Source: Cellulomonas taurus (GTDB taxonomy: Bacteria; Actinomycetota; Actinomycetes; Actinomycetales; Cellulomonadaceae). From it: a stretch of 64,000 nucleotides of DNA. A program made the translations under genes and the position numbers. How positions within the stretch are numbered: the stretch's first letter is position 1; every line of letters begins with the position of its first letter. The notes under the pieces are model-generated. The model was given only the letters and a program-made list of their open reading frames with translations, made no database searches and was not told where the DNA came from. The stretch covers positions 3,348,001 to 3,412,000 of the forward strand of contig NZ_CP051884.1 in NCBI RefSeq assembly GCF_012931845.1, read 5' to 3'. Shown piece by piece: positions 10,636 through 20,703 of this stretch.

Positions 10636-12066
10636 ATGCCTCACGCGCCCGCCGCCCGCGTCCGCCTCGCCGATGTCACCCCGCCGCTCGCTCTGGGCCC
10701 GTTGGACGGTCGTTACCGCCCCGCCGTCGCGTCCCTGGTCGACCACCTGTCCGAGGGGGCGTTGAACCGGGAGCGGGTGCATGTCGAGGTCGAGTGGCTG
10801 ATCCACCTGACCGACCACCAGGTGGTGCCCGGTGCGCCGACCCTCTCCGACGACGAGCGCGCCTACCTGCGCGCGGTGGTGACCGACTTCGGTGCCGCGG
10901 AGATCGCCGAGCTCGCGGAGATCGAGCGGCAGACGGTGCACGACGTGAAGGCCGTCGAGTACTTCCTCAAGCGACGACTGGCGGCGGCCACCGGCACCGC
11001 CCTGCCGGCGCTCGGCGAGCTGGTGCACTTCTGCTGCACCAGCGAGGACATCAACAACCTGTCCTACGCGCTGATGGTGCGCGGCGCGGTGCGCGAGGTC
11101 TGGCTGCCCGCCGCCGAAGCACTGGTCGGTCAGGTCGCCGACCTGGCGCGGGAGCACGCCGAGGTCCCGATGCTGGCGCTGACCCACGGCCAGCCCGCCA
11201 CCCCGACCACGCTCGGCAAGGAGCTCGCCGTGCTGGCCCACCGGCTGGGTCGGCAGCTGCGCCGGATCGCCGGGGCCGAGTACCTGGGCAAGCTGAACGG
11301 GGCGACCGGCACCTACGGCGCGCACGTGATCGCGGTGCCCGGCGCCGACTGGCCGGAGGTGTCCCGGACCTTCGTGGAGCACCTGGGGCTGACCTGGAAC
11401 CCGCTGACCACCCAGATCGAGTCGCACGACTGGCAGGCCGAGCTCTACGCCGACATCGCGCGCTTCAACCGGGTGCTGCACAACCTGGCCACCGATGTGT
11501 GGACCTACATCTCACGCGGGGTCTTCGTGCAGATCCCGGTGGCCGGGGCGACCGGCTCGTCCACGATGCCGCACAAGGTGAACCCGATCCGGTTCGAGAA
11601 CGCCGAGGCGAACTTGGAGCTGTCCTGTGCCCTGCTGGACACCCTGTCCGCGACCCTGGTCACCAGCCGACTGCAGCGCGACCTCACCGACTCCACCACC
11701 CAGCGGAACATCGGCCCGGCCTTCGGCCACTCGCTGCTCGCGCTCGACAACGTGCGGCGCGGCCTGGCGGCGCTGTCGGTGAACACCGAGCTGCTGGCGG
11801 CCGAGCTGGACCAGAACTGGGAGGTGCTCGGCGAGCCGGTGCAGTCGGCGATGCGGGCGGCAGCCGTCGCCGGGGTGACCGGGATGGAGAACCCCTACGA
11901 GCGGCTGAAGGAGCTGACCCGGGGTCGGCGGCTGACGGCCGACGACATGCGGGAGTTCATCGCCGGGCTCGGACTGCCGGCGGACGTCGCCCAGCGGCTG
12001 TCGGCCCTCACCCCCGGCACCTACACCGGCCTGGCCGCCCAGCTGGTCGGCCACCTGGAGGACTGA
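10636..12066 (+). CDS. purB: Adenylosuccinate lyase
   Basis: Cleaves adenylosuccinate to AMP and the SAICAR intermediate to AICAR in purine synthesis. The 476-residue protein belongs to the long, E. coli-like class: [10 protein letters not shown] near the start, [14 protein letters not shown], and the fumarase/aspartase signature [22 protein letters not shown] at 10621-10626 abuts an ATG at 10627 but is nine bases from the ATG at 10636, so the latter is chosen. Stands alone and converges with hemA. Confidence 0.95.
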   Translation: MPHAPAARVRLADVTPPLALGPLDGRYRPAVASLVDHLSEGALNRERVHVEVEWLIHLTDHQVVPGAPTLSDDERAYLRAVVTDFGAAEIAELAEIERQTVHDVKAVEYFLKRRLAAATGTALPALGELVHFCCTSEDINNLSYALMVRGAVREVWLPAAEALVGQVADLAREHAEVPMLALTHGQPATPTTLGKELAVLAHRLGRQLRRIAGAEYLGKLNGATGTYGAHVIAVPGADWPEVSRTFVEHLGLTWNPLTTQIESHDWQAELYADIARFNRVLHNLATDVWTYISRGVFVQIPVAGATGSSTMPHKVNPIRFENAEANLELSCALLDTLSATLVTSRLQRDLTDSTTQRNIGPAFGHSLLALDNVRRGLAALSVNTELLAAELDQNWEVLGEPVQSAMRAAAVAGVTGMENPYERLKELTRGRRLTADDMREFIAGLGLPADVAQRLSALTPGTYTGLAAQLVGHLED

Positions 12067-12093
12067 ACTCCGGCCACGACGGCCCGCGAGGGG

Positions 12094-13356
12094 TCAGCCC
12101 AGGGCTGCGGCCCCGGCGCCGGCGCCGCTGACCAGGGCCGGCACGTCGATCGCCGCCAGCTCGGCCAGGCCGGCGGCGTAGCTGGCGGTGTCACCGACCC
12201 GGGCGGCGGTGCGGGCGCGGACCGTCGGCTTGTGCATCGCGGTGCGCACCCGGCGGCGCAGCGACCGTGCCGACCGCGGGCTCAGCTGGGCGCTGACCCG
12301 GGCGAGCTCGGCCATCACCCGGCGGCGCTCGGCGACCACCGGCGGGTCCCACTCGCGGGTGCGCAGCTCGGACTCGAAGGTGTGCACCTCCTCGGCGACG
12401 ATCCGGCGGGCATCGGCCACCGTCGCGGAAGTGTCGCCCGGTGCGTGCTCGGCGACCGTGGCCAGCCCGACCAGGGTGACACCGGGCAGGGTGCCGACCT
12501 CGGGGTCCACGTCGTGCTGCAGCGCCAGGTCGACCACGGCCAGCGGTCCGCCGGTCCCCCGGCGCACCGTGTCGGCGTCCAGCAGCGATCCGGCGGCACC
12601 GGAGCAGGCCACCACCAGGTCGATCCCGGCCAGCGCACCGGCCAGGTCACTGGTGGCGGCGTCCACGCCACGATCCGCGGCGAACCGCCCGGCGCGACCG
12701 CTGGCGGAGTAGACGGTGATGTCGGTGCAGCCGCGGGCCTTCACCGCGGCGAGGCTGGCCCCCGCGTAGGAGCCGGTGCCGATCAGCAGGCAGCGCACCT
12801 GCGACCAGTCGGGCAGCGCCGCTTCGACCAGGTCCAGGGCCACCCCGACGACGGACCGCCCGGCGGCACCCAGTCCGGTGTGGGCGCCCACGGCACGCGA
12901 CGTGCGGCTGGCGGCCTGGAACAGTCCCTCCAGCCCGGAGGTGGTGGTGCCGTCCCGGCGGGCGGTGGTGAGGGCGCGACGGACCTGACCGGCGATCTCG
13001 CGCTCCCCGACCACCATCGACTCCAGTCCGGAGGCGACGGCGAACAGGTGCTCGGCGACCGCGGTGCCGGTGACCGGGGTGAGCGCGTCGGACACCCGCT
13101 GCGCCGGATAACCGGAGCGCTCGGCGACCACCGACATCGCGGCGGCGGCGGCCACGTCCACCGACTCGGGGTCGGCGGTGTCGTCGACATCCAGGTACAA
13201 CTCGAACCGGTTGCACGTCGCGAGAACGACGGCACCGGAAATCGGGGCGAGTCCGCTCACGACCTCCCGGCCGACCGCGTGCGCGTCGGCGGACAGCCGC
13301 TCCAGCACGGACAGGTCGAGGTCCTGATGGCTCGCTGCCAGCGAGAGCAGCACCAC
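12094..13356 (-). CDS. hemA: Glutamyl-tRNA reductase
   Basis: First step of C5-pathway heme synthesis: NADPH reduction of glutamyl-tRNA to glutamate-1-semialdehyde, which HemL then converts to 5-aminolevulinate. Visible are the catalytic cysteine in [14 protein letters not shown], the [18 protein letters not shown] helix, a nucleotide-binding region around LLIGTGSYA and the C-terminal dimerisation helices. The GTG at 13356 gives the usual start [14 protein letters not shown] (residue 1 read as Met). It diverges from the hem operon, and only about 20 bp separate its start from the hemE ribosome site, so the two promoters must overlap or lie inside each other's coding region. Confidence 0.93.
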   Translation of the reverse strand: MVLLSLAASHQDLDLSVLERLSADAHAVGREVVSGLAPISGAVVLATCNRFELYLDVDDTADPESVDVAAAAAMSVVAERSGYPAQRVSDALTPVTGTAVAEHLFAVASGLESMVVGEREIAGQVRRALTTARRDGTTTSGLEGLFQAASRTSRAVGAHTGLGAAGRSVVGVALDLVEAALPDWSQVRCLLIGTGSYAGASLAAVKARGCTDITVYSASGRAGRFAADRGVDAATSDLAGALAGIDLVVACSGAAGSLLDADTVRRGTGGPLAVVDLALQHDVDPEVGTLPGVTLVGLATVAEHAPGDTSATVADARRIVAEEVHTFESELRTREWDPPVVAERRRVMAELARVSAQLSPRSARSLRRRVRTAMHKPTVRARTAARVGDTASYAAGLAELAAIDVPALVSGAGAGAAALG

Positions 13357-13376
13357 GGCTACGATTGAATCACTCC

Positions 13377-13384
13377 AGGAAAGG
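13377..13384 (+). promoter_or_regulatory. Strong ribosome binding site placed for a hemE start upstream of the TTG
   Basis: AGGAAAGG is the best ribosome site in this region but stands 114 bases before the first ATG/GTG/TTG of the hemE frame (TTG 13499). The hemE frame is open from here, and an ATC codon lies nine bases after the site, at 13394. See the hemE entry. A possible -10 element TACGAT sits at 13360. Confidence 0.5.
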
Positions 13385-13498
13385 ACCGGACCAATCTCCG
13401 CGCTGTCGACTCCGTCACGTCCGCTGCCCAGCCTGCCCGACGGGACAGGTCTCCCGGCCGACCATCCGCTGGTCGACGGCCGCACCGGCTCCGCCCCG

Positions 13499-14521
13499 TT
13501 GATCGATGCCTACCGAGGTCGCAGGCCCAGCCGCCGCCCGGTGTGGTTCATGCGCCAGGCGGGTCGTTCGCTGCCTGAGTACCGCGCCTCCCGCGCCGGG
13601 ACCGAGATGCTGGACGCCTGCCTCACCCCGGAACTGGCCGCGGAGATCACCCTGCAGCCGGTCCGTCGCCACGACGTGGACGCCGGGATCTTCTTCTCCG
13701 ACATCGTCGTCCCGCTCAAGCTGGCCGGGGTGGACGTGCGGATCGAGCCCGGCGTCGGGCCGGTATTCGGGTCGCCGGTGCGCACCGCCGCCGAGGTGGA
13801 CCGCCTGCTGGCCGAGCACCCCGCCGAGTCGCTGGACGGCACCGCGCTGTCCCCGATCACCGAGGCCGTGGCACTCACCGTCGCCGAACTGGGCGGCACC
13901 CCGCTGATCGGCTTCGCCGGGGCGCCGTTCACGCTGGCGGCGTACCTGGTCGAGGGGCGGCCGTCCCGGGATCACCTGGCGGCCCGGACCCTGATGCACG
14001 GCGACCCGGAGACCTGGGCCCGGCTGACCGGGTGGGCAGCGGACGTGGCCGGCCGGTTCCTGCGGGCGCAGATCCTGGCCGGGGCCAGCGCCGTGCAGCT
14101 CTTCGACTCCTGGGCCGGATCGCTGTCGCTGGAGAACTACCTGCGCTCGGTCGGCCCCGCCTCGCACCGCACGCTGCGCCACGTCGCCGACCTGGGTGTG
14201 CCGCGGGTGCACTTCGGCACCGGCACCGGCGAGCTGCTGGCGGCGATGCGGGACGTCGGCGCCGATGTGGTCGGGGTGGACGACCGGCTGCCGCTGGACG
14301 AGGCGGTGCGACGCCTCGGGGGTGACGTACCGGTGCAGGGCAACATCGATCCCGCCCTGCTCGCCGCCCCGTGGCCGGTGCTGGAGGCGCACGTCCGGGA
14401 GGTGGTGGCCCGCGGGGCCACCGCGCCGGGCCACGTGGTGAACCTCGGGCACGGGGTGCCGCCGACCACCGACCCCGACGTGCTCACCCGGGTGGTCGCC
14501 CTGGTGCACGCCCTCGACTGA
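13499..14521 (+). CDS. hemE: Uroporphyrinogen III decarboxylase
   Basis: Removes four carboxyl groups from uroporphyrinogen III to give coproporphyrinogen III. The family signatures [16 protein letters not shown] and [13 protein letters not shown] (here interrupted as [17 protein letters not shown]) are present, with FSDIVVPL between them. The coordinates use TTG 13499, the first conventional start, giving 340 residues. The true start is probably further upstream: the frame is open and reads [14 protein letters not shown] just before the TTG, which resembles HemE N-termini, and a strong ribosome site lies at 13377. In that stretch only ATC or CTG codons could start. First gene of the coupled hem operon. 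Confidence 0.92.
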   Translation: MIDAYRGRRPSRRPVWFMRQAGRSLPEYRASRAGTEMLDACLTPELAAEITLQPVRRHDVDAGIFFSDIVVPLKLAGVDVRIEPGVGPVFGSPVRTAAEVDRLLAEHPAESLDGTALSPITEAVALTVAELGGTPLIGFAGAPFTLAAYLVEGRPSRDHLAARTLMHGDPETWARLTGWAADVAGRFLRAQILAGASAVQLFDSWAGSLSLENYLRSVGPASHRTLRHVADLGVPRVHFGTGTGELLAAMRDVGADVVGVDDRLPLDEAVRRLGGDVPVQGNIDPALLAAPWPVLEAHVREVVARGATAPGHVVNLGHGVPPTTDPDVLTRVVALVHALD

Positions 14522-14558
14522 GGATCCAGCCACGCAGAACAACGAGAGTGAACGCGAC

Positions 14559-16013
14559 ATGACGCAGGCCGGCGACGACTGGGACGCGATCGTGGTCGGG
14601 GCCGGGGTGGCGGGGCTGGTGGCCGCCCGTGAGCTGGCGACCGCCGGGCTGCGCACCCTGGTGCTGGAGTCCTGGTCCTCCCCCGGCGGCGTGGTCGGAC
14701 GGCACGAGGTCGACGGTCTGACCCTGGATGCCGGAGCCGAGTCCTTCGCCACCCGGGGCGGTGCGGTCGCCGAGCTGGCGGGCGAACTAGGGCTGACCGC
14801 CGCGGTCGTGTCGCCCGAGCCCTACGGCGCCTGGGTCCGCCTGCCCCGCGGCGCCGGTCCGCTGCCCCGCACCGGCCTGCTCGGCATCCCCGCGCACCCC
14901 TTCGCCCCCGACGTCCGGCGCACGATCGGGTGGCTCGGATCGCTGCGGGCAGCGGCCGACCGGTTGCTGCCCGCCTCCCACGGCATCCGGCCCGACGACC
15001 AGGTGACCACCCTCGGCGACCTGGTGCGCGCCCGGATGGGCCGTCGGGTGCTGGACCGGCTGGTCCGCCCGGTGGTGGCCGGGGTGCACGCGGCCGAACC
15101 GGAGGCGATCGCCGCCGACGCGGTGGCGCCCGGACTGGTCGCGTCCGCTCGTGCCGCGGGATCGCTCAGCCTCGCCGTCCGGGCGCTGCGCGCGAACATC
15201 CCGGCCGGTTCCGCCGTCAGCTCGCTGTCCGGCGGGCTGCACACGCTGGTCGACGCCCTGGTCGAGGACGTGCGGGCCCGGGGCGGTGAGCTGCGCTGCG
15301 GCGCGGCCGTGACCGCCGTGCACCGGGTGCCCGGTGCCGCCAGGTTCCGGGTCGAGTCGCAGGGACACGTCCTGACCGCACCGCGCCTGGTGGTGGCCTC
15401 CCCCACAGCCACCACTCTGCTCACCGACGTGGCCCCCGACCTGGCCGGGCTGCACACCGACCCGGGTGCGGACATCGTGCTCGCCACCCTGGTGCTGGAC
15501 GCCCCGGAACTGGACGGCCACCCGCGGGGAACCGGTGTGCTGGTCGCGCACGGCGTCCCGGAGGTGCGGGCCAAGGCGCTGACCCATGCCACCGCGAAGT
15601 GGCGCTGGCTCGCCGAGCTGGCCGGGCCCGGACGGCACGTGGTCCGCCTGTCCTACGGGCGGGCGGGCGAGGGCGCCCCGGACGTGCCGGCCGATCTGGA
15701 CGGACTGACCGATCTGGCGCTGCGCGACGCGTCGTCGATCCTCGGCGTGGCCCTGGACCGCGACCGGCTCCGTGCCTCCGCCCGGGTCACCTGGCGGCAG
15801 GGACTGCCGGTGCCGAGCGCCGCCCACCGGGAGACGGTGCGCCGGGTGCGCGACGCGGTCTCCGAGGTGCCGGGCCTCGCGGTGGTGGGCGCCTGGGTGT
15901 CCGGGAACGGGCTCGCGTCGGTGGTGCCGGACGCCCGCCGGGTCGCGGCGGCCCTGGCCGAGGTCGACCCGTGGACCACCTCATCAGCCGCTTCGACAAG
16001 GAGAAATCGGTGA
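14559..16013 (+). CDS. hemY: Coproporphyrinogen III / protoporphyrinogen oxidase (HemY type)
   Basis: FAD-dependent six-electron oxidase of 484 residues. The N-terminal FAD site reads VVGAGVAGLVAARELA, followed by GGVVGRHEVDGLTLDAGAES as in HemY/CgoX enzymes. In actinobacteria these enzymes mostly oxidise coproporphyrinogen III in the coproporphyrin-dependent branch, which also needs ferrochelatase and HemQ; neither is in the window. The stop overlaps the hemC start (GTGA). The C-terminus ends [16 protein letters not shown] and includes the hemC ribosome site. Confidence 0.92.
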   Translation: MTQAGDDWDAIVVGAGVAGLVAARELATAGLRTLVLESWSSPGGVVGRHEVDGLTLDAGAESFATRGGAVAELAGELGLTAAVVSPEPYGAWVRLPRGAGPLPRTGLLGIPAHPFAPDVRRTIGWLGSLRAAADRLLPASHGIRPDDQVTTLGDLVRARMGRRVLDRLVRPVVAGVHAAEPEAIAADAVAPGLVASARAAGSLSLAVRALRANIPAGSAVSSLSGGLHTLVDALVEDVRARGGELRCGAAVTAVHRVPGAARFRVESQGHVLTAPRLVVASPTATTLLTDVAPDLAGLHTDPGADIVLATLVLDAPELDGHPRGTGVLVAHGVPEVRAKALTHATAKWRWLAELAGPGRHVVRLSYGRAGEGAPDVPADLDGLTDLALRDASSILGVALDRDRLRASARVTWRQGLPVPSAAHRETVRRVRDAVSEVPGLAVVGAWVSGNGLASVVPDARRVAAALAEVDPWTTSSAASTRRNR

Positions 16014-17029
16014 CCGAGACTGACCTCATGCCCCCACCGGTCCGGGTCGGAACCCGTGCGTCCCAGCTTGCCCTGACCCAGACCGGGCACGTCGCGGACG
16101 CCCTGACCCGCCTCGGGGCCGGGGCGCACGAGCTGGTGCGGATCCGCACCGAGGGCGACCGGTTGACCGGGTCGCTGACCACCCTCGGCGGCACCGGGGT
16201 CTTCGTCACCGCGCTGCGGGACGCCCTGCTCGCCGACCGCTGCGACGTGGCGGTGCACTCCTTCAAGGACCTGCCCACCGCCGCGGCCGACGGTCTGGTG
16301 ATCGCCGCCGTGCCGCCCCGGGAGGACCCGCGCGACGCGCTGTGCGCCCGGGACGGCCTCACCCTGGCGACCCTGCCGGAGGGTGCGACGGTCGGCACCG
16401 GATCGCCGCGCCGGGCCGCGCAGCTGCTGGCGGCCCGGCCGGACCTGCGGGTGGTCGACATCCGGGGCAACGTCGACACCCGGCTGGCCCGGGCACTCGG
16501 CGCCGAGGCCGACCTGGACGCCGTGGTGCTGGCCCGTGCCGGGCTGGCCCGGCTGGGACGACTGGACGCGATCAGCGACACCCTGCCCACCGACGTGATG
16601 ACCCCGGCGCCGGCCCAGGGGGCGCTCGCGGTGGAGGTGCGGGCCGAGGTGATCGGCTCCGGCAGCCCGTTGGCACTGGCCCTGGCCCTGCTGGACGACC
16701 CGGCATCCCGATTGGCCGCCTTCGCCGAGCGCGCGCTGCTGGCCCGCCTGGAGGCGGGATGTGCCGCCCCGGTGGGTGCCTACGCCCACCTGGATCCGGT
16801 GCAGCCGACCGACGCCTCCCCGCAGCACCCGGAGGCGGCACGCTCCGCGCTGAGCCTCACCGCGGTGGCCCTGCGACCCGACGGGACGGAGCGCCTGCGG
16901 CACAGCGACGACGTTCCGCTGACCGGTGACCCGGTGATCGACGCCGCCGAGGCGACCGCCCTGGGCGAGCGCCTCGCCGCCGATCTGCTGGCCGACGGCG
17001 CCGCCGAGCTGGCGGGGCTGAGCGCGTGA
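16010..17029 (+). CDS. hemC: Porphobilinogen deaminase (hydroxymethylbilane synthase)
   Basis: Polymerises four porphobilinogens into hydroxymethylbilane. Seen are [13 protein letters not shown] at the N-terminus, [18 protein letters not shown] with the substrate-binding arginines, and the dipyrromethane cofactor cysteine in [12 protein letters not shown]. At 339 residues it is slightly long for the family because of insertions near the C-terminus. The GTG at 16010 has AAGGAG six bases upstream and overlaps the hemY stop. Confidence 0.95.
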   Translation: MTETDLMPPPVRVGTRASQLALTQTGHVADALTRLGAGAHELVRIRTEGDRLTGSLTTLGGTGVFVTALRDALLADRCDVAVHSFKDLPTAAADGLVIAAVPPREDPRDALCARDGLTLATLPEGATVGTGSPRRAAQLLAARPDLRVVDIRGNVDTRLARALGAEADLDAVVLARAGLARLGRLDAISDTLPTDVMTPAPAQGALAVEVRAEVIGSGSPLALALALLDDPASRLAAFAERALLARLEAGCAAPVGAYAHLDPVQPTDASPQHPEAARSALSLTAVALRPDGTERLRHSDDVPLTGDPVIDAAEATALGERLAADLLADGAAELAGLSA

Positions 17030-17847
17030 TGCCGGAGACCGGGCTGGTGCCCGCCCCGCAGGGTCCGCTGACCGGGCTGCGGGTGCTGGTGCCACGGGAG
17101 ACCGAGGGCCCCGATCCGCTGGTGATCGCGCTGCTGGCCGCCGGTGCCGAACCGGTGGTGGTGCCGCTGATCCAGACGGTGCCGCCGGAGGATCCGACCG
17201 AGCTGGACGACACCCTGCTCGCGGTGCAGGCCGGGTACTACGGCTGGGTCGGTGTCACCAGCGCCGCCGCCGTCCCGGTGCTGGAGGACCGCGCCGAGGA
17301 GACCGGCACCCCGCTGGTCGACCTGCTCGCCGACGTCCGGGTGGCAGCGGTCGGCGGCTCCACCGCCCGTGCGCTGCGGTCGGTCGGGGTGCGGGTCGAC
17401 GTGGTGCCGACCGGGCAGTCGTCGGCCCGGACCCTGCTCCGCGCCTGGCCGCCGGTCGACTCCCAGCCGGAACCGCGGCGCGTCCTGCTGCCGCTGGGCG
17501 ACCTGGCCGCCGACACCCTGGCCGAAGGACTGCGCAGCCACGGCTGGGCGGTCGACGTGGTCACCACCTACCGCACCGTGCCGGGCCCGATGCCCGAACC
17601 GGAGACCCGCCAGGAGTGGGCAGCGGGCGCCATCGACGCCGTGCTGCTCACCTCCGGCAGCACCGCCCGCAACCTGGTCGACCTGCTCGGCCCGGTGCCG
17701 GACGGTGTCCACCTGATCTGCATCGGCGATTCCACGGCCGCCGAGGCACTGCGCGCGGGGCTGCGGGTGTCCGCGGTCGCCGTCGAGCAGTCGCCCAGCG
17801 GCCTGGTCGCCGCGCTGATCGCCACCGTGACTGGAGCGTTGTCATGA
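17029..17847 (+). CDS. hemD: Uroporphyrinogen III synthase
   Basis: Closes and rearranges hydroxymethylbilane to uroporphyrinogen III. HemD is poorly conserved; the call rests on position between hemC and hemB, the length (272 residues) and the two-lobe pattern with LRVLVPR at the start, [13 protein letters not shown] in the first lobe and [17 protein letters not shown] in the second. The ATG at 17029 overlaps the hemC stop as TGATG; a GTG one codon earlier is also possible. Confidence 0.9.
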   Translation: MPETGLVPAPQGPLTGLRVLVPRETEGPDPLVIALLAAGAEPVVVPLIQTVPPEDPTELDDTLLAVQAGYYGWVGVTSAAAVPVLEDRAEETGTPLVDLLADVRVAAVGGSTARALRSVGVRVDVVPTGQSSARTLLRAWPPVDSQPEPRRVLLPLGDLAADTLAEGLRSHGWAVDVVTTYRTVPGPMPEPETRQEWAAGAIDAVLLTSGSTARNLVDLLGPVPDGVHLICIGDSTAAEALRAGLRVSAVAVEQSPSGLVAALIATVTGALS

Positions 17848-18884
17848 CCATCGACCCCACCCGTCCGAACGCCGCCGCCCTGGCGGCCGGCGCAGCCGCG
17901 CACCCCGGTCGGGTCCGCCCGCGCCGGATCCGCGCCACCCCGGCGATGCGCCGCTCGGTGGCCGAGACCCGGCTGCACCCGGCCGACCTGATCCTGCCGA
18001 TCTTCGTCAAGGAGGGGCTGGCCGAGCCGACGCCGATCGTGTCGATGCCGGGGGTCATGCAGCACACCCGCGACTCGCTGAAGCAGGCGGTGGCCGAAGC
18101 GGCGGCCGCCGGGATCAGCGCGGTGAACATCTTCGGCGTGCCCGCGGTCCGCGACGCCGTCGGCTCCGGCGCCACCGACCCGGACGGCGTGCTGAACCGG
18201 GCGATCGCCGACGTGCGCGCCGAGGTCGGCGACGCCCTGGTGGTGCAGGCCGACCTGTGCCTGGACGAGTTCACCGATCACGGGCACTGCGGGGTGCTGG
18301 CCCCAGACGGCACCGTGGACAACGACGCCAGCCTGGTCCGGTACTCGGAGATGGCACTGGCGCAGGCCGCTGCCGGGGCCCACATGGTCGCGCCGAGCGG
18401 GATGATGGACGGCCAGGTCGCCGTCATCCGGGACACCCTGGACGCCGCCGGACGCAGCGATGTCGGCGTGCTGGCCTACTCCGCGAAGTTCGCCTCCGCG
18501 TTCTACGGCCCGTTCCGGGACGCGGTGGAGTCGACCCTGGAGGGCGACCGCCGGACCTACCAGATGGACTCGGCGAACCGGCGCGAGGCACTGCGCGAGG
18601 TCGAGCTGGACATCGCCGAGGGTGCGGACGTCGTGATGGTGAAGCCGGCCGGGCCGTACCTGGACGTGCTGGCCGAGGTCGCCGCGATGAGCACGGTGCC
18701 GGTCGCCGCGTACCAGGTGTCCGGTGAGTACGCGATGATCGAGGCCGCCGCAGCGAACGGCTGGATCGATCGGCGGCGCGCGATCACCGAGTCGGTGCTC
18801 GGCATCCGACGGGCCGGCGCCGACCAGGTGTTGACCTACTGGGCGGTCGAACTCGCCCACTGGCTGCGGGAGGAGTGGCGATGA
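17844..18884 (+). CDS. hemB: Delta-aminolevulinic acid dehydratase (porphobilinogen synthase)
   Basis: Condenses two 5-aminolevulinates to porphobilinogen. The Schiff-base lysines are in [13 protein letters not shown] and [11 protein letters not shown]. The metal-site segment reads [13 protein letters not shown]: two of the three zinc cysteines remain and the middle one is Asp, an arrangement common in actinobacterial HemB and consistent with mixed Zn/Mg use. The product has 346 residues. The ATG overlaps the hemD stop (ATGA) with TGGAG before it. Confidence 0.95.
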   Translation: MTIDPTRPNAAALAAGAAAHPGRVRPRRIRATPAMRRSVAETRLHPADLILPIFVKEGLAEPTPIVSMPGVMQHTRDSLKQAVAEAAAAGISAVNIFGVPAVRDAVGSGATDPDGVLNRAIADVRAEVGDALVVQADLCLDEFTDHGHCGVLAPDGTVDNDASLVRYSEMALAQAAAGAHMVAPSGMMDGQVAVIRDTLDAAGRSDVGVLAYSAKFASAFYGPFRDAVESTLEGDRRTYQMDSANRREALREVELDIAEGADVVMVKPAGPYLDVLAEVAAMSTVPVAAYQVSGEYAMIEAAAANGWIDRRRAITESVLGIRRAGADQVLTYWAVELAHWLREEWR

Positions 18885-20197
18885 CCGGCACGAACGAGGA
18901 GCTGTTCGAGCGAGCGCGGGGCGTCGTCCCCGGCGGGGTGAACTCGCCGGTGCGCGCCTACGGCTCGGTCGGTGGCGCGCCCCGGTTCCTGACCTCCGCG
19001 CGCGGTGCCTACGTCACCGACGAGGACGGCCGGGAGTACGTCGACCTGGTCGGTTCCTGGGGCCCGGCGCTGCTCGGCCACGCCCACCCGGCCGTGCTGG
19101 ACGCCGTGCACGCCGCCGCCGACCGTGGTCTGAGCTTCGGCGCGCCGACCCGGACCGAGATTGAGCTGGCCGAGGCGGTGCGCGAGCGGGTACCCGCCGT
19201 GGAGCGGCTGCGCCTGGTGTCCACCGGCACCGAGGCGACCATGACCGCGATCCGGCTGGCCCGCGGGGTCACCGGCCGTGACCGGGTGATCAAGTTCGCC
19301 GGCTGCTACCACGGGCACGTCGACTCGCTGCTGGCGGCCGCCGGGTCCGGCGTCGCCACCCTGGCGCTGCCCGGGTCGGCCGGGGTCACCGCCGCGGTGG
19401 CAGCCGAGACCATCGTGCTGCCCTACAACGACCTCGCGGCCGTCGAGGCGGCCTTCGCCGAGCACGGCGACTCCATCGCGGCGATCATCACCGAGGCGGC
19501 TCCGGCCAACATGGGCGTGGTCCCGCCGGATCCCGGTTTCAACGCGGGTCTGGCCCGGATCGCGCACGGGCACGGTGCGCTGCTGATCCAGGACGAGGTG
19601 CTGACCGGCTTCCGGGTCGGCCCGGCGGGCTGGTGGGGGCTGGAGGCGCAGCCGGAGGGCTGGTCGCCGGACATCCTGACCTTCGGCAAGGTGATCGGTG
19701 GCGGGCTGCCGGTGGCCGGGCTCGGCGGCTCGGCCACGATCATGGACCACCTGGCACCGGTCGGGCCGGTGTACCAGGCGGGGACGCTCTCCGGGAACCC
19801 GGTGGCCACCGCCGCGGGACTGGCCACGCTGCGTGCCGCCAACGCCACGGTGTACGCCGCCGTCGACGCCGCCTCCACCACGGTGCGGACGGCGGTGCAC
19901 GAGGCACTGTCCGCCGCCGGGGTGCCCCACACCGTCCAGGTCGCGGGCAACCTGTTCAGCACCGTCTTCGGGGTGGACGGGGGCGTCCGGGACTACGCCG
20001 GGATGCTCGCCTCCGAGTCCTGGCGCTACCCGGCGTTTTTCCACAGCCTGCTGTCCGACGGGGTGTACGCGGCGCCGTCGGCCTTCGAGGCGTGGTTCCT
20101 GTCCGCCGCGCACGATGACGCCGCCCTGGACCGAGTGCTCACCGCCCTGCCCCGCGCAGCCCGCGCCGCCGCGGAGGCCACACCCCCGACCGCCTGA
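18881..20197 (+). CDS. hemL: Glutamate-1-semialdehyde 2,1-aminomutase
   Basis: PLP enzyme that makes 5-aminolevulinate from the HemA product. The motifs are [28 protein letters not shown] and the Schiff-base lysine in [12 protein letters not shown]; 438 residues is typical. GAGGAG precedes the ATG, which overlaps the hemB stop (ATGA). It is the last gene of the hem operon, followed by a repeat-rich spacer with no obvious T-tailed terminator. Confidence 0.95.
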   Translation: MTGTNEELFERARGVVPGGVNSPVRAYGSVGGAPRFLTSARGAYVTDEDGREYVDLVGSWGPALLGHAHPAVLDAVHAAADRGLSFGAPTRTEIELAEAVRERVPAVERLRLVSTGTEATMTAIRLARGVTGRDRVIKFAGCYHGHVDSLLAAAGSGVATLALPGSAGVTAAVAAETIVLPYNDLAAVEAAFAEHGDSIAAIITEAAPANMGVVPPDPGFNAGLARIAHGHGALLIQDEVLTGFRVGPAGWWGLEAQPEGWSPDILTFGKVIGGGLPVAGLGGSATIMDHLAPVGPVYQAGTLSGNPVATAAGLATLRAANATVYAAVDAASTTVRTAVHEALSAAGVPHTVQVAGNLFSTVFGVDGGVRDYAGMLASESWRYPAFFHSLLSDGVYAAPSAFEAWFLSAAHDDAALDRVLTALPRAARAAAEATPPTA

Positions 20198-20254
20198 CGC
20201 CGGGCCTCGGCGGTCGGGGCCCGGTCCCAACGCGCGCAGGCCAGCCCTACCCGG

Positions 20255-20315
20255 CGCAACCCCGGCCGGGCCCGCGCGGCGTGAGCCCACGCAACCCCGA
20301 CCGGGCCCGCGCGGC
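20255..20315. repeat. Pair of 26-base direct repeats downstream of hemL
   Basis: CGCAACCCCG(G/A)CCGGGCCCGCGCGGC occurs at 20255-20280 and again at 20290-20315 with one mismatch. It is part of a 505-bp gene-free spacer (20198-20703). No function is evident. Confidence 0.7.
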
Positions 20316-20327
20316 TCCGGCCCGCGC

Positions 20328-20459
20328 CAGGTCGGCAGTTCGCGCCACATCCGGGCGGGCGAACTGCCGACCTCGGGCGCGAACTGCCGACCTCGGGCAC
20401 GGACTGCCGACCTGGGCGCAGACTGCCGACCTCGGGCGCGGACTGCCGACCTCGGCCCG
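20328..20459. repeat. Five tandem 20-base repeats plus one inverted copy
   Basis: Units starting at 20361, 20381, 20401, 20420 and 20440 follow the consensus GAACTGCCGACCTCGGGCGC (the third unit is one base short). An inverted copy, CAGGTCGGCAGTTCGCGCC, lies at 20328-20346, so the transcript could fold against any of the five units. The core is closely related to the repeat at 63814-63869, which suggests a dispersed family. It may act in transcription termination after hemL. It is not CRISPR because there are no spacers. Confidence 0.85.
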
Positions 20460-20493
20460 GCGGTCGGGGAGCGGTACGGCTGTCTCACATCGT

Positions 20494-20507
20494 GAAAGCG
20501 CTTGCCC
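20494..20507. promoter_or_regulatory. Possible LacI-type operator
   Basis: GAAAGCGCTTGC contains the perfect 8-base palindrome AAGCGCTT (20496-20503), the core of many LacI-family operators. It lies about 200 bp before the SipW-type cassette, at the edge of a locally AT-richer stretch (20510-20600) that probably contains its promoter. No LacI regulator is nearby, and chance occurrence is possible. Confidence 0.3.
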
Positions 20508-20703
20508 GGGTCTTTCCGCTGACAGAGCGCACAAACACCGCTCCCCTATTTGTGTATTTGCACATATGCGGGTGATGTCTGAAGCTATGGCTTGCGTCAC
20601 AGGGAGCAGGGGGCTCCGTGACGATGCCCGGGGTGGCGGTGCGGCCGCCCCGGGTCAGGACGGGTGCAGGGGGCAACCGTCCGGTGGAGACCGGGGGGAA
20701 TCC

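Noticed and set aside
20361..20459. Regular 20-base repeats resembling a CRISPR array
   Set aside because: The units are directly abutting with no unique spacers, and no cas gene is present.
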